Shown here in pieces: positions 27,416-36,745 of a stretch of DNA of 59,727 nt. The position numbers were made by a program, and so were the translations under genes. Numbering within the stretch: the first letter of the stretch is position 1; the number at the start of each line of letters is the position of its first letter. Below the pieces are notes generated by a model. It had not been told where the DNA came from. It was given only the letters and a program-made list of their open reading frames with translations, and did not search any database. Origin of the DNA: Lysinibacillus parviboronicapiens. GTDB taxonomy: Bacteria > Bacillota > Bacilli > Bacillales_A > Planococcaceae. The stretch is from contig NZ_PYWI01000025.1 in the NCBI RefSeq assembly GCF_003049575.1, forward strand, positions 1 through 59,727. Direction: 5' to 3'.

Positions 27416-27671
27416 ACTTATTCAGTGAGGGGCGACGCACAAATCGTGCTAGTGCAGACATTTATGACAGGACGTAACGTTCTTAGTGTCCTCCATCCCC
27501 CACTGATTAATAGTTAAGGCACGAATGATGTGGTGAAATTTAAATGTGTTCTTTTATCTGATACTCACGAATGCTTAATCTCTCACATAAAACTTCCTGC
27601 TTACTCTTTGTTTTGAAATAGGAGTCTTAGTGCCCGTTAGTACGGGATCAATGATGGTTATAGGAGGAAAA
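27416..27671 (+). repeat. Intergenic region with a diverged ~152-bp repeat family member
   Basis: Begins ATTCAGTGAGGGG and has CCCCCACTGATTAATAGTTAA, then ends GTCTTAGTGCCCGTTAGTACGGGATCAA. The order and spacing parallel the tandem repeats at 4742-5200. It also contains ACAGGACGTAACGTTCTTAG, a block shared with 22433-22452. It separates the hydratase and CoA-transferase genes by 260 bases. Confidence 0.6.
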
Positions 27672-27674
27672 ATG

Positions 27675-28817
27675 ATGCAACCTCTTGAAAATATTCGAGT
27701 GTTAGATCTGTCACGTGTCTATGCTGCTCCTGCAGGCTCGATGATGCTGGCAGATTTAGGAGCAGAAGTAATTCGCGTAGAACATCCCAACGGCTCAGAT
27801 AGCATGCGTGACTGGGGCCCATTTTTGAATGATCAAAGCACGTATTATTTATGTGCCAATCGTAATAAAAAATCGATTACATTGGATTTAAAAACAAATG
27901 AAGGCAGGGAGAAATTTAAAGAGCTTGTCAAAGATGCAGATATCATACTCGAAAATTTTAAAACGGGAGATATGACTCGAATGGGGCTAAGCTATGAGGA
28001 GCTTAAAAAAGTGAATCCGAGGATAATACATTGTGCGGTAACTGGCTTCGGCCAAACAGGCCCCCTCGCTTACGAACCAGGCTTTGATCCGGTTATTCAA
28101 GCAATGAGCGGGTTAATGCATGTGACAGGTTCAACTGAAGGTGAAGCAACAAGAGTTGGTGTCCCTATTGCGGATATTTTAACTTCTCAGTATGTTGTCA
28201 TTGGTATTTTAGCTGCTCTGCGGATGCGAGATCAAACGAATGAAGGACAATTTATTGATTTAGCTTTATTAGATGTGCAAATGAGTAGCTTAGCAAATGT
28301 GGCAAGTGCTTTTTTAAATACAAGCTTTGCTTCGGAGCGTCTAGGTAACCGTCATAATAATGTAGCGCCCTATCAAGTATTTAACTGTGCGGATGGTCCT
28401 CTCATGATTTGTGTTGGCACAGATGGACAGTTTCAAAAATTTTGCCTTATGATGGAACACGAGGAATGGGCAAAAGATGCACGCTTTATGACAAATACGA
28501 TGCGGAAGCAAAATGAAGCTGAACTTGTTAAAATGATTACTAACATGACCATGACCAAAACACGCGATGAATGGATTGTATTATTACATCAATACAAAAT
28601 TCCAGGTGGCCGTGTAAATACGGTTGCTGAAGCATTAGAACAACCGCAATTTATGGCACGCGACATGATTGGTGAAATAGAGCACGAACAATACGGTAAA
28701 ATGAAGTTCGTCAAAAACCCGTTAAAGTTCTCAAGTTTAAACATTCAGTATAAATTAGCGCCTCCGACACTTGGAGAACATACAAATGAATTCCAAAATT
28801 CCTCTCTACCAAAATAA
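27675..28817 (+). CDS. Family III CoA-transferase (CaiB/BaiF type)
   Basis: A 380-residue formyl-CoA transferase-fold enzyme. It has the N-terminal VLDLSRVYAAPAGSMMLADLGAEVIRVEHP with the family's typical acid and CoA-binding region, NRNKKSITLDLKTNEGR, TGFGQTGPLAYEPGFDPVIQ (catalytic Asp-bearing loop) and GQFIDLALLD. AGGAGG lies seven bases before ATG 27675; ATG 27672 is possible. It would activate a carboxylic acid by transferring CoA from a donor such as succinyl-CoA. With the acyl-CoA dehydrogenases and hydratase it forms a CoA-linked acid degradation route resembling, but not identical to, carnitine-type gene sets. No CoA ligase is present. Confidence 0.9.
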   Translation: MQPLENIRVLDLSRVYAAPAGSMMLADLGAEVIRVEHPNGSDSMRDWGPFLNDQSTYYLCANRNKKSITLDLKTNEGREKFKELVKDADIILENFKTGDMTRMGLSYEELKKVNPRIIHCAVTGFGQTGPLAYEPGFDPVIQAMSGLMHVTGSTEGEATRVGVPIADILTSQYVVIGILAALRMRDQTNEGQFIDLALLDVQMSSLANVASAFLNTSFASERLGNRHNNVAPYQVFNCADGPLMICVGTDGQFQKFCLMMEHEEWAKDARFMTNTMRKQNEAELVKMITNMTMTKTRDEWIVLLHQYKIPGGRVNTVAEALEQPQFMARDMIGEIEHEQYGKMKFVKNPLKFSSLNIQYKLAPPTLGEHTNEFQNSSLPK

Positions 28818-28862
28818 AATTACGCTATAATAAAAGTAATTTTTATATAAGTAGGTGATGAG

Positions 28863-29630
28863 ATGAATCAGGAGACATTCGAAAAAAACTATACAATGTC
28901 GTCGCTCCATAAAGCGATTAAAGTGTTAAAAGCTTTTACGAAAGAAGAGCCAAATCTTTCTTTAACAGAGTTAAGTAAAAAGACTGGAATAAGTATTTCC
29001 AGTTTGCAACGTTTTGTTTCTACCTTTGTGTACGAGGGATTTCTTCATAAAGACGAGCGTACGAAACGCTACCAATTAGGTCACTCACTGCTATACTTAG
29101 GAAACTTAGTTAAACAGGAATCTAGTCTAATTATTGTTGCAGAACCCATTTTAAAAAAGCTAAACGAAGACATGGGTGAAAGTGTTTCCATGAATATTAT
29201 CGATGGATTGGAAAGACGCTGTATTTTAAACTATGATTCAACATATCCGCTATCAACGAAAATGTATGTTGGAGATACCTCGCCTCTTTATGCTGGTGCA
29301 TCATCTAAAACATTGCTTGCATTTATGCCAAATGTTGAAGAATATGTAGAACATATTTCTCTTGAACCCATCACGGATAGGACAATTCTTTCAAAAGACC
29401 TGCTGTTGGAGGAATTACAGCAAATCCGATCTCAGCGTTTTGCAAAAAGTAGTAGCGAGCGTGTGCGCGGAGCATGCTCTGTGTCAGCACCGATTTTAAA
29501 TGCTTCACATCAAATCATCGCTTCGGTGACGCTTGTCATTCCAGAAGTACGATACAGTGATTATGATGAATATCAATTAATTGAAACAATTCAACACGTC
29601 GCAGTGGAAATTGAAAAGCAACTGTATTAA
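28863..29630 (+). CDS. IclR-family transcriptional regulator
   Basis: A 255-residue regulator with an N-terminal winged helix (LTELSKKTGISISSLQRFVS, about 40-60) and a C-terminal IclR effector domain (SVSMNIIDGLERRCILNYDS, SERVRGACSVSAPILN). AGGTGATG overlaps the start region. It ends the acyl-CoA gene set and is transcribed with it or from the short gap at 28818-28862. It presumably senses the acid or its CoA ester. Immediately after its stop is a MITE-like repeat. Confidence 0.9.
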   Translation: MNQETFEKNYTMSSLHKAIKVLKAFTKEEPNLSLTELSKKTGISISSLQRFVSTFVYEGFLHKDERTKRYQLGHSLLYLGNLVKQESSLIIVAEPILKKLNEDMGESVSMNIIDGLERRCILNYDSTYPLSTKMYVGDTSPLYAGASSKTLLAFMPNVEEYVEHISLEPITDRTILSKDLLLEELQQIRSQRFAKSSSERVRGACSVSAPILNASHQIIASVTLVIPEVRYSDYDEYQLIETIQHVAVEIEKQLY

Positions 29631-29634
29631 AAAC

Positions 29635-29936
29635 GAGGCTGGGACAAAACTTTAAATTTTAAGAAAGAGAAGCAAAGGTATTATTAAATTGTTGCTATCT
29701 AAAATGAAGAAAAATTTAGACGTTCTTCCTTTTGGCATAAATAAAATTTAGAAGAGAGCACTAGTTGATGGTAGCGAAGACGGCGACTCCTGGGGGATTA
29801 GCGTGACGCCTGAGACTACAGGCTCAGGCCACGCCCCCGGAAAGCGTCCGCCGTAGCGGACATCGACAATTACAGCAAAAAAGTGTTAAATCGACATCAG
29901 TCAATCTAACACTCTTTCTCTTTTGTTCCAGCCTCT
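29635..29936. repeat. MITE-like element (copy B)
   Basis: Begins GAGGCTGGGACAAAA and ends TTTTGTTCCAGCCTC, imperfect terminal inverted repeats. Internal blocks match copy A (19962-20216) in reverse order, including the GTCCGCCGTAGCGGAC hairpin and CCTGGGGGATTAGCGTGACG. It fills the gap between two converging stop codons exactly, so it may serve as a bidirectional terminator. Confidence 0.85.
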
Positions 29937-30500
29937 TTATGCTTTAATAATATTGTCAAATTCGTGCCAATGATGCAAACGCGGCAATCGCACATGTTCA
30001 TTGTAGGATTGATTTTTTAGAATCACTTTCGTCTCTATGTCTTGCAGTGTTTCAAGCACAGCAGGTTTATCATCAACATAAACATCTAAAGCTAGGTTTT
30101 TTATAATAGCTACTTTCTCTGCATCTTGCATACCGCAGAAAAAGTGCCCTTCTTTAATTGGGAAACCTAGTGCGCTCATCCACTCTTGTGTTTGCGCACA
30201 ATAGTGTTTTGGACGTGAAGTAATATAATAAATGTCATGTCCCTGCTGATTCAAGCCTTGCAGTGTTTCAAGTGCTTGCTCAAAAATTGGGCAATCCGTA
30301 AAATAAATTTCTTCTAAAGAACTATTCCACATCGCTGAACCTTGTGAATCCGTTAACCCAAAAGGCTCATGTATTTCAACTCTTTGCAATGCTTGAAAGG
30401 TTTCAATAGGTATGTTTTTCTCTAGTTTTTTATTATAAAGCGAGAAAGCATGTGCGCGTAAATCAATTAGTGTATCATCTATATCAAAACCAAATTTCAT
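29937..30500 (-). CDS. HAD-superfamily phosphatase (5'-nucleotidase-like)
   Basis: A 187-residue HAD hydrolase resembling the 5'(3')-deoxyribonucleotidase/YqfW group. HAD motif I is FGFDIDDTLID at the N-terminus (with the DxD nucleophile pair), motif II is YYITSRPK and the later VYVDDKPAVLETL is motif IV-like. It is the last gene of a four-gene operon, 15 bases after the flavin monooxygenase gene. In that setting it could dephosphorylate the 5-amino-6-ribitylaminouracil phosphate made by RibA and RibD, a step done by HAD enzymes in riboflavin synthesis. This role is inferred; a nucleotidase role is the alternative. Confidence 0.8.
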   Translation of the reverse strand: MKFGFDIDDTLIDLRAHAFSLYNKKLEKNIPIETFQALQRVEIHEPFGLTDSQGSAMWNSSLEEIYFTDCPIFEQALETLQGLNQQGHDIYYITSRPKHYCAQTQEWMSALGFPIKEGHFFCGMQDAEKVAIIKNLALDVYVDDKPAVLETLQDIETKVILKNQSYNEHVRLPRLHHWHEFDNIIKA

Positions 30501-30515
30501 CTTATCTTTTTCCTT

Positions 30516-31601
30516 TCAAGAGGCCCAGTCTTCAAAATTGGATGCAAAGCTTTGTTCTTTTTCAATTTGCTGTGCCAACACTTTTTCAATAGCCTGCTCT
30601 CGTATCTGTTGAAACTCTTGTACGTTAAATTGGGCAATCGTTGCCTTCGCTAGCATCGATGCAAGACAATCTGCATCCTTTAAGGCACTGTTTAGTCCAA
30701 ATGCTCCTGTAGGTGTCATCGTGTGGACGGCATCTCCTAATAATACAAGTCCGTCTGTTCCCCAGCAGTCACAATGACTACTAAAGACATCAAGCAACAC
30801 AAAATCTTGCCACGACTGAATATGGTGAGTCACTGTTTCAGCTAATTCAGGAAATGTATCTGTAAGCTGTTTAATAAACGGTGTAAACGCTTGTTTTCTG
30901 AGCTGTGGAAAACTACCTTGCTCAATATTCCAGCCAATTTGAATAAAGCCTCCTGCCTGCGTGAACAGTGACAATTGTTTATCCTCGACTAATGCCATTT
31001 TAATGGACGGCTCCCACCCTTGTGGTGCCGGAATTTTTGCCCATAGTAAATCAAAGCCATGTTTGTGCTTCTGCGTGTCAATGTGTGCTTGCTTACGAAT
31101 TGTAGAGTAACGTCCATCCGCTCCAATGATAAGCTGACTGACGATTTCAATTGTTTCTCCCTCTCGTGTTGCAACAACACCGACATAACGCCCCGATCTA
31201 TCTGTAATGAGTTTTGTCACTTTTGTATTTAACAAGCAAGTGAAGTGTGAAAATTGTTGTGCTTCCTGCAATATCCCTTTTAGTAAATGTGCTTGTGGTA
31301 CATGTATACCTAAATGACCAATTGCTGTATCTGGAAGAATCGTTTTAAATGCTCTACCTTTTGCATAATACTCTAACTTTTTCATCCGTAATATGCCAAG
31401 CGCTTCGACGGTTTGCAAAAGATGATGACTTGTTAACACGGCCTCGCCCTCTTCGTTTAAATGCTCCCCACGAAATGCCTGCCCAAGCGCTGCGTTTTGT
31501 TCCAGTAGTATGACAGAAAGACCCTTTTTCGCTAATAAATGCGAAAGTAGTGCACCACTTGGTCCAGCCCCAACGATACAAACATCCGCTTGATAGTTCA
31601 C
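30516..31601 (-). CDS. FAD-dependent monooxygenase (group A, UbiH/PHBH-like)
   Basis: A 361-residue flavin monooxygenase. The Rossmann start is VCIVGAGPSGALLSHLLAKK, the DG segment is LIIGADGRYSTIRKQA and the FAD GD motif is VLLGDAVHTMTPTGAFGLNS. It starts with GTG, whose GTGA overlaps the ribD stop by four bases, so it is translationally coupled. Group A enzymes hydroxylate activated aromatic rings with NAD(P)H and O2. Next to RibA and RibD the substrate could be a pyrimidine or pteridine-like ring; no such enzyme belongs to riboflavin synthesis. A general aromatic hydroxylase role is the alternative. Confidence 0.85.
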   Translation of the reverse strand: MNYQADVCIVGAGPSGALLSHLLAKKGLSVILLEQNAALGQAFRGEHLNEEGEAVLTSHHLLQTVEALGILRMKKLEYYAKGRAFKTILPDTAIGHLGIHVPQAHLLKGILQEAQQFSHFTCLLNTKVTKLITDRSGRYVGVVATREGETIEIVSQLIIGADGRYSTIRKQAHIDTQKHKHGFDLLWAKIPAPQGWEPSIKMALVEDKQLSLFTQAGGFIQIGWNIEQGSFPQLRKQAFTPFIKQLTDTFPELAETVTHHIQSWQDFVLLDVFSSHCDCWGTDGLVLLGDAVHTMTPTGAFGLNSALKDADCLASMLAKATIAQFNVQEFQQIREQAIEKVLAQQIEKEQSFASNFEDWAS

Positions 31602-32707
31602 TTTTTCTCACCTTTCTTCGGGTAAGCAATAATGCGTAAATCTTGACCTACTTTGTCAAATGAATCAAATTCAACATCCCATGCTTCCTCCATAGAGGTC
31701 GGGCTATGACCAGCAATTGGTGTAAGTGAAAGACGACCACCTAAAACCTTTGGCGCAACATAAATGACATATTTATTGATAGCACCATTTTGTAAAAATG
31801 AGGCATTCACAGCGCTACCACCCTCGACTAAAATGTCTGTAATGCCTAGCTGATAGAGCTTTTCAAGCATTTCATCAATAACAAGACCTTCCCGTTCACG
31901 ACTTACAGGTAAAACGGTTACACCTTTCTTTTCTAGTGCTGTGATTTTCTCCTGCTCCACGCCTTTACTACATACAATTATCGTTTTAGCTTGTTCTATA
32001 TTTAATACATGGGCATGTGGTGGTATTCGAAGCAAACTATCCATAATAATCCGCACTGGATTTTTGCCGTATCCTTGTTTTAGTCTCGTTGTTAAGGAAG
32101 GATTATCTGCTATAACTGTGCCAACACCCACTAAGATTCCATCTACTTCATGACGAATATGGTGGACATCTTCCCTTGCAACCTCACCTGTCACCCATTT
32201 GGAATGGCCTGTATGTGCAGCAATTTTCCCGTCCAAGGTCATCGCATATTTAGCAAGTACAAATGGGCGTTTTGTCAGCATATTATGAATAAAACGTTCG
32301 TTTAAACGACGAGATTGTTCTTCTAGGACGCCAACCTCTACTTCTATACCTGCATCCCGTAGCAATTGTATGCCACGACCTGCTACAGATGGATTAGGAT
32401 CTTGCATCGCCACCACAACCCGACTCACTCCTGAGTCTTTCACTAAATTCGCACACGGTGGTGTTTTACCGTAGTGTGAGCATGGCTCAAGCGTTACATA
32501 GAGTGTTGCTCCTTGTGCGTGTTCGCCGGCCATGCGGAAAGCATGCACTTCCGCATGTGGCTCGCCCGCTTTTCGATGTAAACCAGTTCCCACAATGACG
32601 CCGTCTTTCACAATAACAGCCCCTACAAGTGGGTTCGGATTTGTATTTCCTCTCGCACTCGCTGCTAAATCAAGTGCTAATTGCATATATTTTTCATCTG
32701 CAGTCAT
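31598..32707 (-). CDS. ribD: Bifunctional pyrimidine deaminase / reductase RibD
   Basis: A 369-residue RibD. The deaminase domain shows the zinc motif HAEVHAF and PCSHYGKTPPC, and the C-terminal reductase domain begins around PFVLAKYAMTLDGKIAA and includes GVGTVIADNPSLTTR and DILVEGGSAVNASFL. ATG 32707 is chosen with GGAGG seven bases upstream. The two domains convert the GTP cyclohydrolase II product to 5-amino-6-ribitylaminouracil 5'-phosphate. It follows ribA by 15 bases. No ribE or ribH is present, so this looks like a second, specialised copy. Confidence 0.92.
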   Translation of the reverse strand: MTADEKYMQLALDLAASARGNTNPNPLVGAVIVKDGVIVGTGLHRKAGEPHAEVHAFRMAGEHAQGATLYVTLEPCSHYGKTPPCANLVKDSGVSRVVVAMQDPNPSVAGRGIQLLRDAGIEVEVGVLEEQSRRLNERFIHNMLTKRPFVLAKYAMTLDGKIAAHTGHSKWVTGEVAREDVHHIRHEVDGILVGVGTVIADNPSLTTRLKQGYGKNPVRIIMDSLLRIPPHAHVLNIEQAKTIIVCSKGVEQEKITALEKKGVTVLPVSREREGLVIDEMLEKLYQLGITDILVEGGSAVNASFLQNGAINKYVIYVAPKVLGGRLSLTPIAGHSPTSMEEAWDVEFDSFDKVGQDLRIIAYPKKGEKK

Positions 32708-32722
32708 CTTCGCAACCTCCAC

Positions 32723-33454
32723 TTACTTTGTTTCACGCATATGGCCTGATTTTTCTACTTTTGTCTTTAAATAAAAGCTATTCGTCTCTGTTAAACCACC
32801 CCATAAAGGGACATGTCCTTCAGCAGCTAAACCACGCTCCTGTAATGCTGCCAGCTTTTTCGGATTATTGGTAATAAGCGTTACAGGCTTTGTACGAAGT
32901 GTAGCTAACACAGAAATGGCATCCTCATAAGAGCGAGTGTCATCAGCAAAGCCAAGTGCATGGTTTGCTTCAACTGTATCTAATCCTTCTTCTTGTAATA
33001 GATAAGCAAGTGATTTTGAGAATAGACCGATACCACGCCCTTCATGATCTGCTAAATAGAAAATCGCACCGCAGCCATGCTCTACAATCATTTTCATCGA
33101 TTCATGTAATTGATAGCCACAATCACAACGCTGACTACCAAAAATATCACCTGTATGGCAGATACTGTGCATGCGGATTAAAGCATTCTCTGCATTCGTA
33201 AAATCACCAAAGACAAGCACTGATGATTGCTGCAAAAATGCTAAATTAGCCGTTACTAGACCATCAATTACTTCTTCTTTCGAGAGATTTGCTTCAATTT
33301 TCAACCAGTTATACCATTGAAATGTTGCTGAAAAGTCGCCTTGCTTGATTGGTAATTTCACCGGACCAATTAGACAAATATTTTCTGTTTCAGATTGCTT
33401 TATGATTGTCATTTTGTCCTTCACTATATCCATAACTTTAGTAGTAATTGTCAT
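32723..33454 (-). CDS. ribA: GTP cyclohydrolase II (stand-alone RibA)
   Basis: A 243-residue GTP cyclohydrolase II. The zinc-binding segment is MHSICHTGDIFGSQRCDCG with Cys ligands, then ADHEGRGIGLFSK and EANHALGFADDTRSYEDA, and TNNPKKLAALQERG near the C-terminus. No DHBP synthase domain is fused, unlike the usual Bacillus RibBA. ATG 33454 follows GGAGAAA. It opens GTP to 2,5-diamino-6-ribosylaminopyrimidinone phosphate, the first step of riboflavin and of several pyrimidine-derived metabolites. It is first in the operon. No FMN riboswitch was seen upstream, so control differs from the main riboflavin operon. Confidence 0.9.
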   Translation of the reverse strand: MTITTKVMDIVKDKMTIIKQSETENICLIGPVKLPIKQGDFSATFQWYNWLKIEANLSKEEVIDGLVTANLAFLQQSSVLVFGDFTNAENALIRMHSICHTGDIFGSQRCDCGYQLHESMKMIVEHGCGAIFYLADHEGRGIGLFSKSLAYLLQEEGLDTVEANHALGFADDTRSYEDAISVLATLRTKPVTLITNNPKKLAALQERGLAAEGHVPLWGGLTETNSFYLKTKVEKSGHMRETK

Positions 33455-33727
33455 ATTTTTCTCCAACTTTCTATTCTAAACAGCTAGCCAATTTTGCTAA
33501 CTGAGCGCTTGTATTTACACGTCACTTACATAACGTAACTAAGTTTATAATAATAACTACAAACTGTCAAATAACTGCTTCTATTCTAAGAAAAAATTTT
33601 CTATGAACCGAAAACTGTTTGAAGACGTTTCAATCATATACTAATAGCTTATGGAGGTGCTATTTTTTCTGTGCAGGCTAGTCTATAATAAGCTGAGGTA
33701 AGTTGTTATGACGAAAGGAAGTTTAGA

Positions 33728-34363
33728 ATGAACTTAGAAAAAAATGTCCAGGTGAAGCAACCAAAGTACCAGCAAATCGCGGTGGATCTTGCCTCAAAAA
33801 TTGTGGAAAAAAAATATCAAATAGGCGATAAAATATATGCAAGATCTTCGCTTGCCAGCCAGTATAATGTATCTGCTGAAACCGCTAGAAGAGCGATTGC
33901 AGTGTTACAAGATTTAGAAATCGTCGAAGCATCCAAAGGCAGTGGTGTCTTCATTAAATCATATGAAAAGGCAGCACGATTTGTCCGGCAATTCCATGAT
34001 GTCCAATCCGTTCATGAGCTTCAAAATGAGCTTTTAACGAGTATTCATAAGCAACAAAATGAACTGTTGAATTTACAGGAAAAAACAAAACAGCTTATAA
34101 GTCGAACTGAACATTTCCGCTCCGTCAATCCATTTATTCCTTATCAAATTGAAATGACAGCAGAAAGTCCATGCATTCACCAAACACTGCAAGAATTAAA
34201 TTTTTGGCAAAATACCTCTGGCACAATTGTTGGTATACGACGCGGGAACGAATTATTACTATCACCTGGACCCTATCTTTCATTCGAAGATGGAGACATT
34301 ATTTATTTTATCGGTAATGACGAAAGTTTAGCTCGTGTGCAGAGCTTTTTATATCCAAATTAA
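33728..34363 (+). CDS. GntR-type regulator with RCK_C domain (BusR-like)
   Basis: A 211-residue regulator. The N-terminal GntR winged helix has KYQIGDKIYARSSLASQYNV and TARRAIAVLQDLEIVEASKG. A coiled linker (about 100-140) follows, with many Gln/Leu residues. The C-terminal part (about 145-211) is an RCK_C/TrkA-C-like domain with GTIVGIRRGNELLLSPGPYLSFEDGD-type features and IYFIGNDESLARVQ. The same architecture occurs in BusR of lactic acid bacteria and streptococci, a c-di-AMP-binding repressor of the betaine importer. Here it precedes the OpuA genes by 335 bases in the same direction. It is the likely repressor of opuA. Confidence 0.85.
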   Translation: MNLEKNVQVKQPKYQQIAVDLASKIVEKKYQIGDKIYARSSLASQYNVSAETARRAIAVLQDLEIVEASKGSGVFIKSYEKAARFVRQFHDVQSVHELQNELLTSIHKQQNELLNLQEKTKQLISRTEHFRSVNPFIPYQIEMTAESPCIHQTLQELNFWQNTSGTIVGIRRGNELLLSPGPYLSFEDGDIIYFIGNDESLARVQSFLYPN

Positions 34364-34367
34364 AATC

Positions 34368-34410
34368 CACTTAAGCGCTGATATAACAGCGTTTAAGCGG
34401 GTTTTTTCTT
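34368..34410 (+). terminator. Terminator of the BusR-like gene
   Basis: CTTAAGCGCTG pairs with CAGCGTTTAAG (one mismatch) around ATATAA, followed by a T-run. Confidence 0.8.
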
Positions 34411-34420
34411 ATTTGTCGAT

Positions 34421-34463
34421 TTGACAAAAGTAACAACCTTTTGTTAACGTTAAGTTGTTACTT
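34421..34463 (+). promoter_or_regulatory. Predicted opuA promoter and BusR-type dyad
   Basis: A perfect TTGACA (34421-34426) begins the region. A 10-bp dyad AAGTAACAAC / GTTGTTACTT (34428-34463, spacer 16) covers the likely spacer, -10 and start. A smaller TTTGTC-N5-GACAAA dyad overlaps the -35. This is the expected place for a repressor such as the upstream BusR-like protein. Confidence 0.6.
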
Positions 34464-34509
34464 GTTCATTTTTGGATATCATTATCCTCAAATAGTATAA
34501 ATTTAAACT

Positions 34510-34680
34510 TCCTTTAGGAAGGATTTTTCTCTTATCTCACGATGTATAGGCAAAAGCGGCAGAGTGAAGGTCACGTATACATGTGGTGTCGTTTTATCAT
34601 ACTTATTAGCAGAAGATAACCGCCTACCTTCTTTACTTCAAAAGGCGAGCGTCTTACTGCTTGTTAATGTGAGATAAATT
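34510..34680 (+). repeat. Leader segment related to the ~152-bp repeat family
   Basis: Begins near TTATCTCACG and ends GCGTCTTACTGCTTGTTAATGTGAGATAAA, so the ends pair (TTATCTCAC / GTGAGATAA). The GTCTTACTG-TTAATG-GAT end parallels the tandem repeats at 4742-5200. It would lie in the transcribed leader of opuA. Confidence 0.55.
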
Positions 34681-34698
34681 TATGAAAGGAATGGTTCG

Positions 34699-35898
34699 AT
34701 GGAAAAAATAAAAGTAGAACATGTTTCCAAGGTCTTTGGAAAACATATTCCACAAGCATTAGAACTCGTCAAGCAACAGAAAAGTAAAACCGATATTTTA
34801 AAAGAAACAGGTGCAACCGTGGGTGTTTATGATGCTAGCTTCACCGTAAATGAAGGTGAAATTTTCGTCATCATGGGTTTATCTGGCAGTGGGAAATCAA
34901 CACTCATTCGACTACTCAATCGTCTTATTGAACCGACAAACGGAAATATTTTTATCGATGGAGAAAACATTTCCAAGATGGGCAAAGACGCTTTACGAAC
35001 CGTTCGGCGTAATAAAATGAGCATGGTATTCCAAAACTTCGGTTTATTTCCTCACCGTACACTACTACAAAATACCGAATACGGTCTTGAAATTAGAGGC
35101 ATTTCAAAAGAAGAACGTAAAACAAAAGCGGAACAGGCTCTTGCGAATGCAGGCTTACTCGCCTATAAAGACCAGTATCCAAATCAATTATCTGGGGGAA
35201 TGCAACAACGTGTTGGTTTAGCCCGCGCACTTGCAAATGATCCTGAAATATTATTAATGGATGAGGCATTCTCGGCACTTGACCCTCTTATTCGAAAAGA
35301 AATGCAAGATGAGTTACTCGATCTTCAACAATCATTGAAAAAAACAATCTTGTTTATCACCCATGACTTGAATGAGGCACTTCGGATTGGTGACCGCATC
35401 GCCATTATGAAGGACGGCTCTATTATTCAAATTGGTACGGGTGAAGAAATTCTAACGAATCCAGCAAATGACTATGTTCGAACATTCGTAGAAGATGTCG
35501 ATCGCTCGAAAGTACTAACAGCTGAAAACGCTATGGTTCGACCTGTATATGTCAATGTCGACCTTGACGGACCTACAGTAGCACTTAAAAGAATGCGTGA
35601 AGAGACTGTAAGTATACTAATGGCTGTAGATAAAAATCGGAAGTTAAAGGGTTACATTACCGCTGACGATGCACTAGCCGCTGCTAAAAGACATGAGCAA
35701 ACCGTACATTCCATTGTACAATCAGAAATTTTAACAGTTCCCCCTGACATGCTTTTACAGGATATATTAGGAATGATTTATAATTCCCCTACTCCAATTG
35801 CAGTAGTTAAAGATGAACGTTTACTCGGTGTTCTCATCCGAGGCGTAGTCATTGAAGCACTTTCTTCGTTCAATGAGGAGGCCGAAGTACATGAATAA
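34699..35898 (+). CDS. opuAA: Glycine betaine/proline ABC transporter, ATP-binding subunit
   Basis: A 399-residue OpuAA/ProV-type ATPase. Walker A is [14 protein letters not shown], the signature is [16 protein letters not shown], Walker B is [14 protein letters not shown], with the switch His in [10 protein letters not shown]-terminal region (about 270-390) has two CBS-like segments ([13 protein letters not shown] and [17 protein letters not shown]). The CBS pair is an ionic-strength sensor in known OpuA. Its end overlaps the permease gene by eight bases. It powers osmoprotectant uptake and is probably repressed by the upstream BusR-like protein. Confidence 0.93.
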   Translation: MEKIKVEHVSKVFGKHIPQALELVKQQKSKTDILKETGATVGVYDASFTVNEGEIFVIMGLSGSGKSTLIRLLNRLIEPTNGNIFIDGENISKMGKDALRTVRRNKMSMVFQNFGLFPHRTLLQNTEYGLEIRGISKEERKTKAEQALANAGLLAYKDQYPNQLSGGMQQRVGLARALANDPEILLMDEAFSALDPLIRKEMQDELLDLQQSLKKTILFITHDLNEALRIGDRIAIMKDGSIIQIGTGEEILTNPANDYVRTFVEDVDRSKVLTAENAMVRPVYVNVDLDGPTVALKRMREETVSILMAVDKNRKLKGYITADDALAAAKRHEQTVHSIVQSEILTVPPDMLLQDILGMIYNSPTPIAVVKDERLLGVLIRGVVIEALSSFNEEAEVHE

Positions 35899-36745
35899 TT
35901 TTTTAGACAATTTACCAACATTACCACTTGCCCCTTGGGTAGAATCAGCTATGGACTGGTTGACGAGTAATTTTTCTGTATTCTTTAGTGCGATTCAAAA
36001 AACCGGAAAACTACTCATGAGTCAGGTCACTGATTTATTAATTGGCATTCCTGCCATTATTCTAATATTACTTGTTGTCATTTTTGCGTTTTTCGTAACT
36101 GGCAAAAAGTACGGGCTTGCTGCGTTTTCTTTAATAGGTCTGTTATTTATTTATAATCAAGGCTTATGGACACATCTTATGGAAACAACTACACTCGTGC
36201 TGTTTTCAAGTGTCATTTCGATTGTAATCGGGATTCCATTAGGTATCCTTATGTCCAAATCGAGTGTGGCGGAAAGCATTATTAAACCGATACTCGATTT
36301 CATGCAAACGATGCCTGGTTTCGTTTATTTAATCCCAGCTGTTGCGTTTTTCGGTATAGGTATCGTGCCTGGTGTATTTGCATCTGTTATTTTTGCCTTA
36401 CCACCAACGGTACGTATGACGAATTTAGGCATTCGCCAAGTACCGAAAGAATTAGCCGAAGCAGCTGATTCCTATGGTAGTACGTCTAGTCAAAAACTAT
36501 TTAAAGTAGAAATTCCCCTTGCCAAATCAACTATTATGGCAGGTATTAACCAAACTGTCATGCTATCACTTTCGATGGTCGTTATCGCCTCAATGATTGG
36601 TGCACCTGGCCTCGGCCGTGAAGTATTAACAGCATTGCAACGTACACAGGTTGGGAATGGTTTCGTTGCAGGTTTAGGACTCGTGATTTTCGCGATTATT
36701 ATCGATCGCTTAACTCAAAGCTTTAATAAAAAGAAAGAACTGTAA
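35891..36745 (+). CDS. opuAB: Glycine betaine/proline ABC transporter, permease subunit
   Basis: A 284-residue membrane protein with several hydrophobic segments and the ABC permease EAA-like motif [20 protein letters not shown]. It also has [21 protein letters not shown], conserved in ProW/OpuAB proteins. ATG 35891 is preferred with GAGGAGG upstream; a start further in the ATPase frame is not needed. It forms the translocation pathway with OpuAA and receives substrate from OpuAC. Confidence 0.92.
   Translation: MNNFLDNLPTLPLAPWVESAMDWLTSNFSVFFSAIQKTGKLLMSQVTDLLIGIPAIILILLVVIFAFFVTGKKYGLAAFSLIGLLFIYNQGLWTHLMETTTLVLFSSVISIVIGIPLGILMSKSSVAESIIKPILDFMQTMPGFVYLIPAVAFFGIGIVPGVFASVIFALPPTVRMTNLGIRQVPKELAEAADSYGSTSSQKLFKVEIPLAKSTIMAGINQTVMLSLSMVVIASMIGAPGLGREVLTALQRTQVGNGFVAGLGLVIFAIIIDRLTQSFNKKKEL

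Noticed and set aside
33455..33727. FMN riboswitch before ribA
   Set aside because: I looked for the conserved RFN blocks on the minus strand and did not find them.
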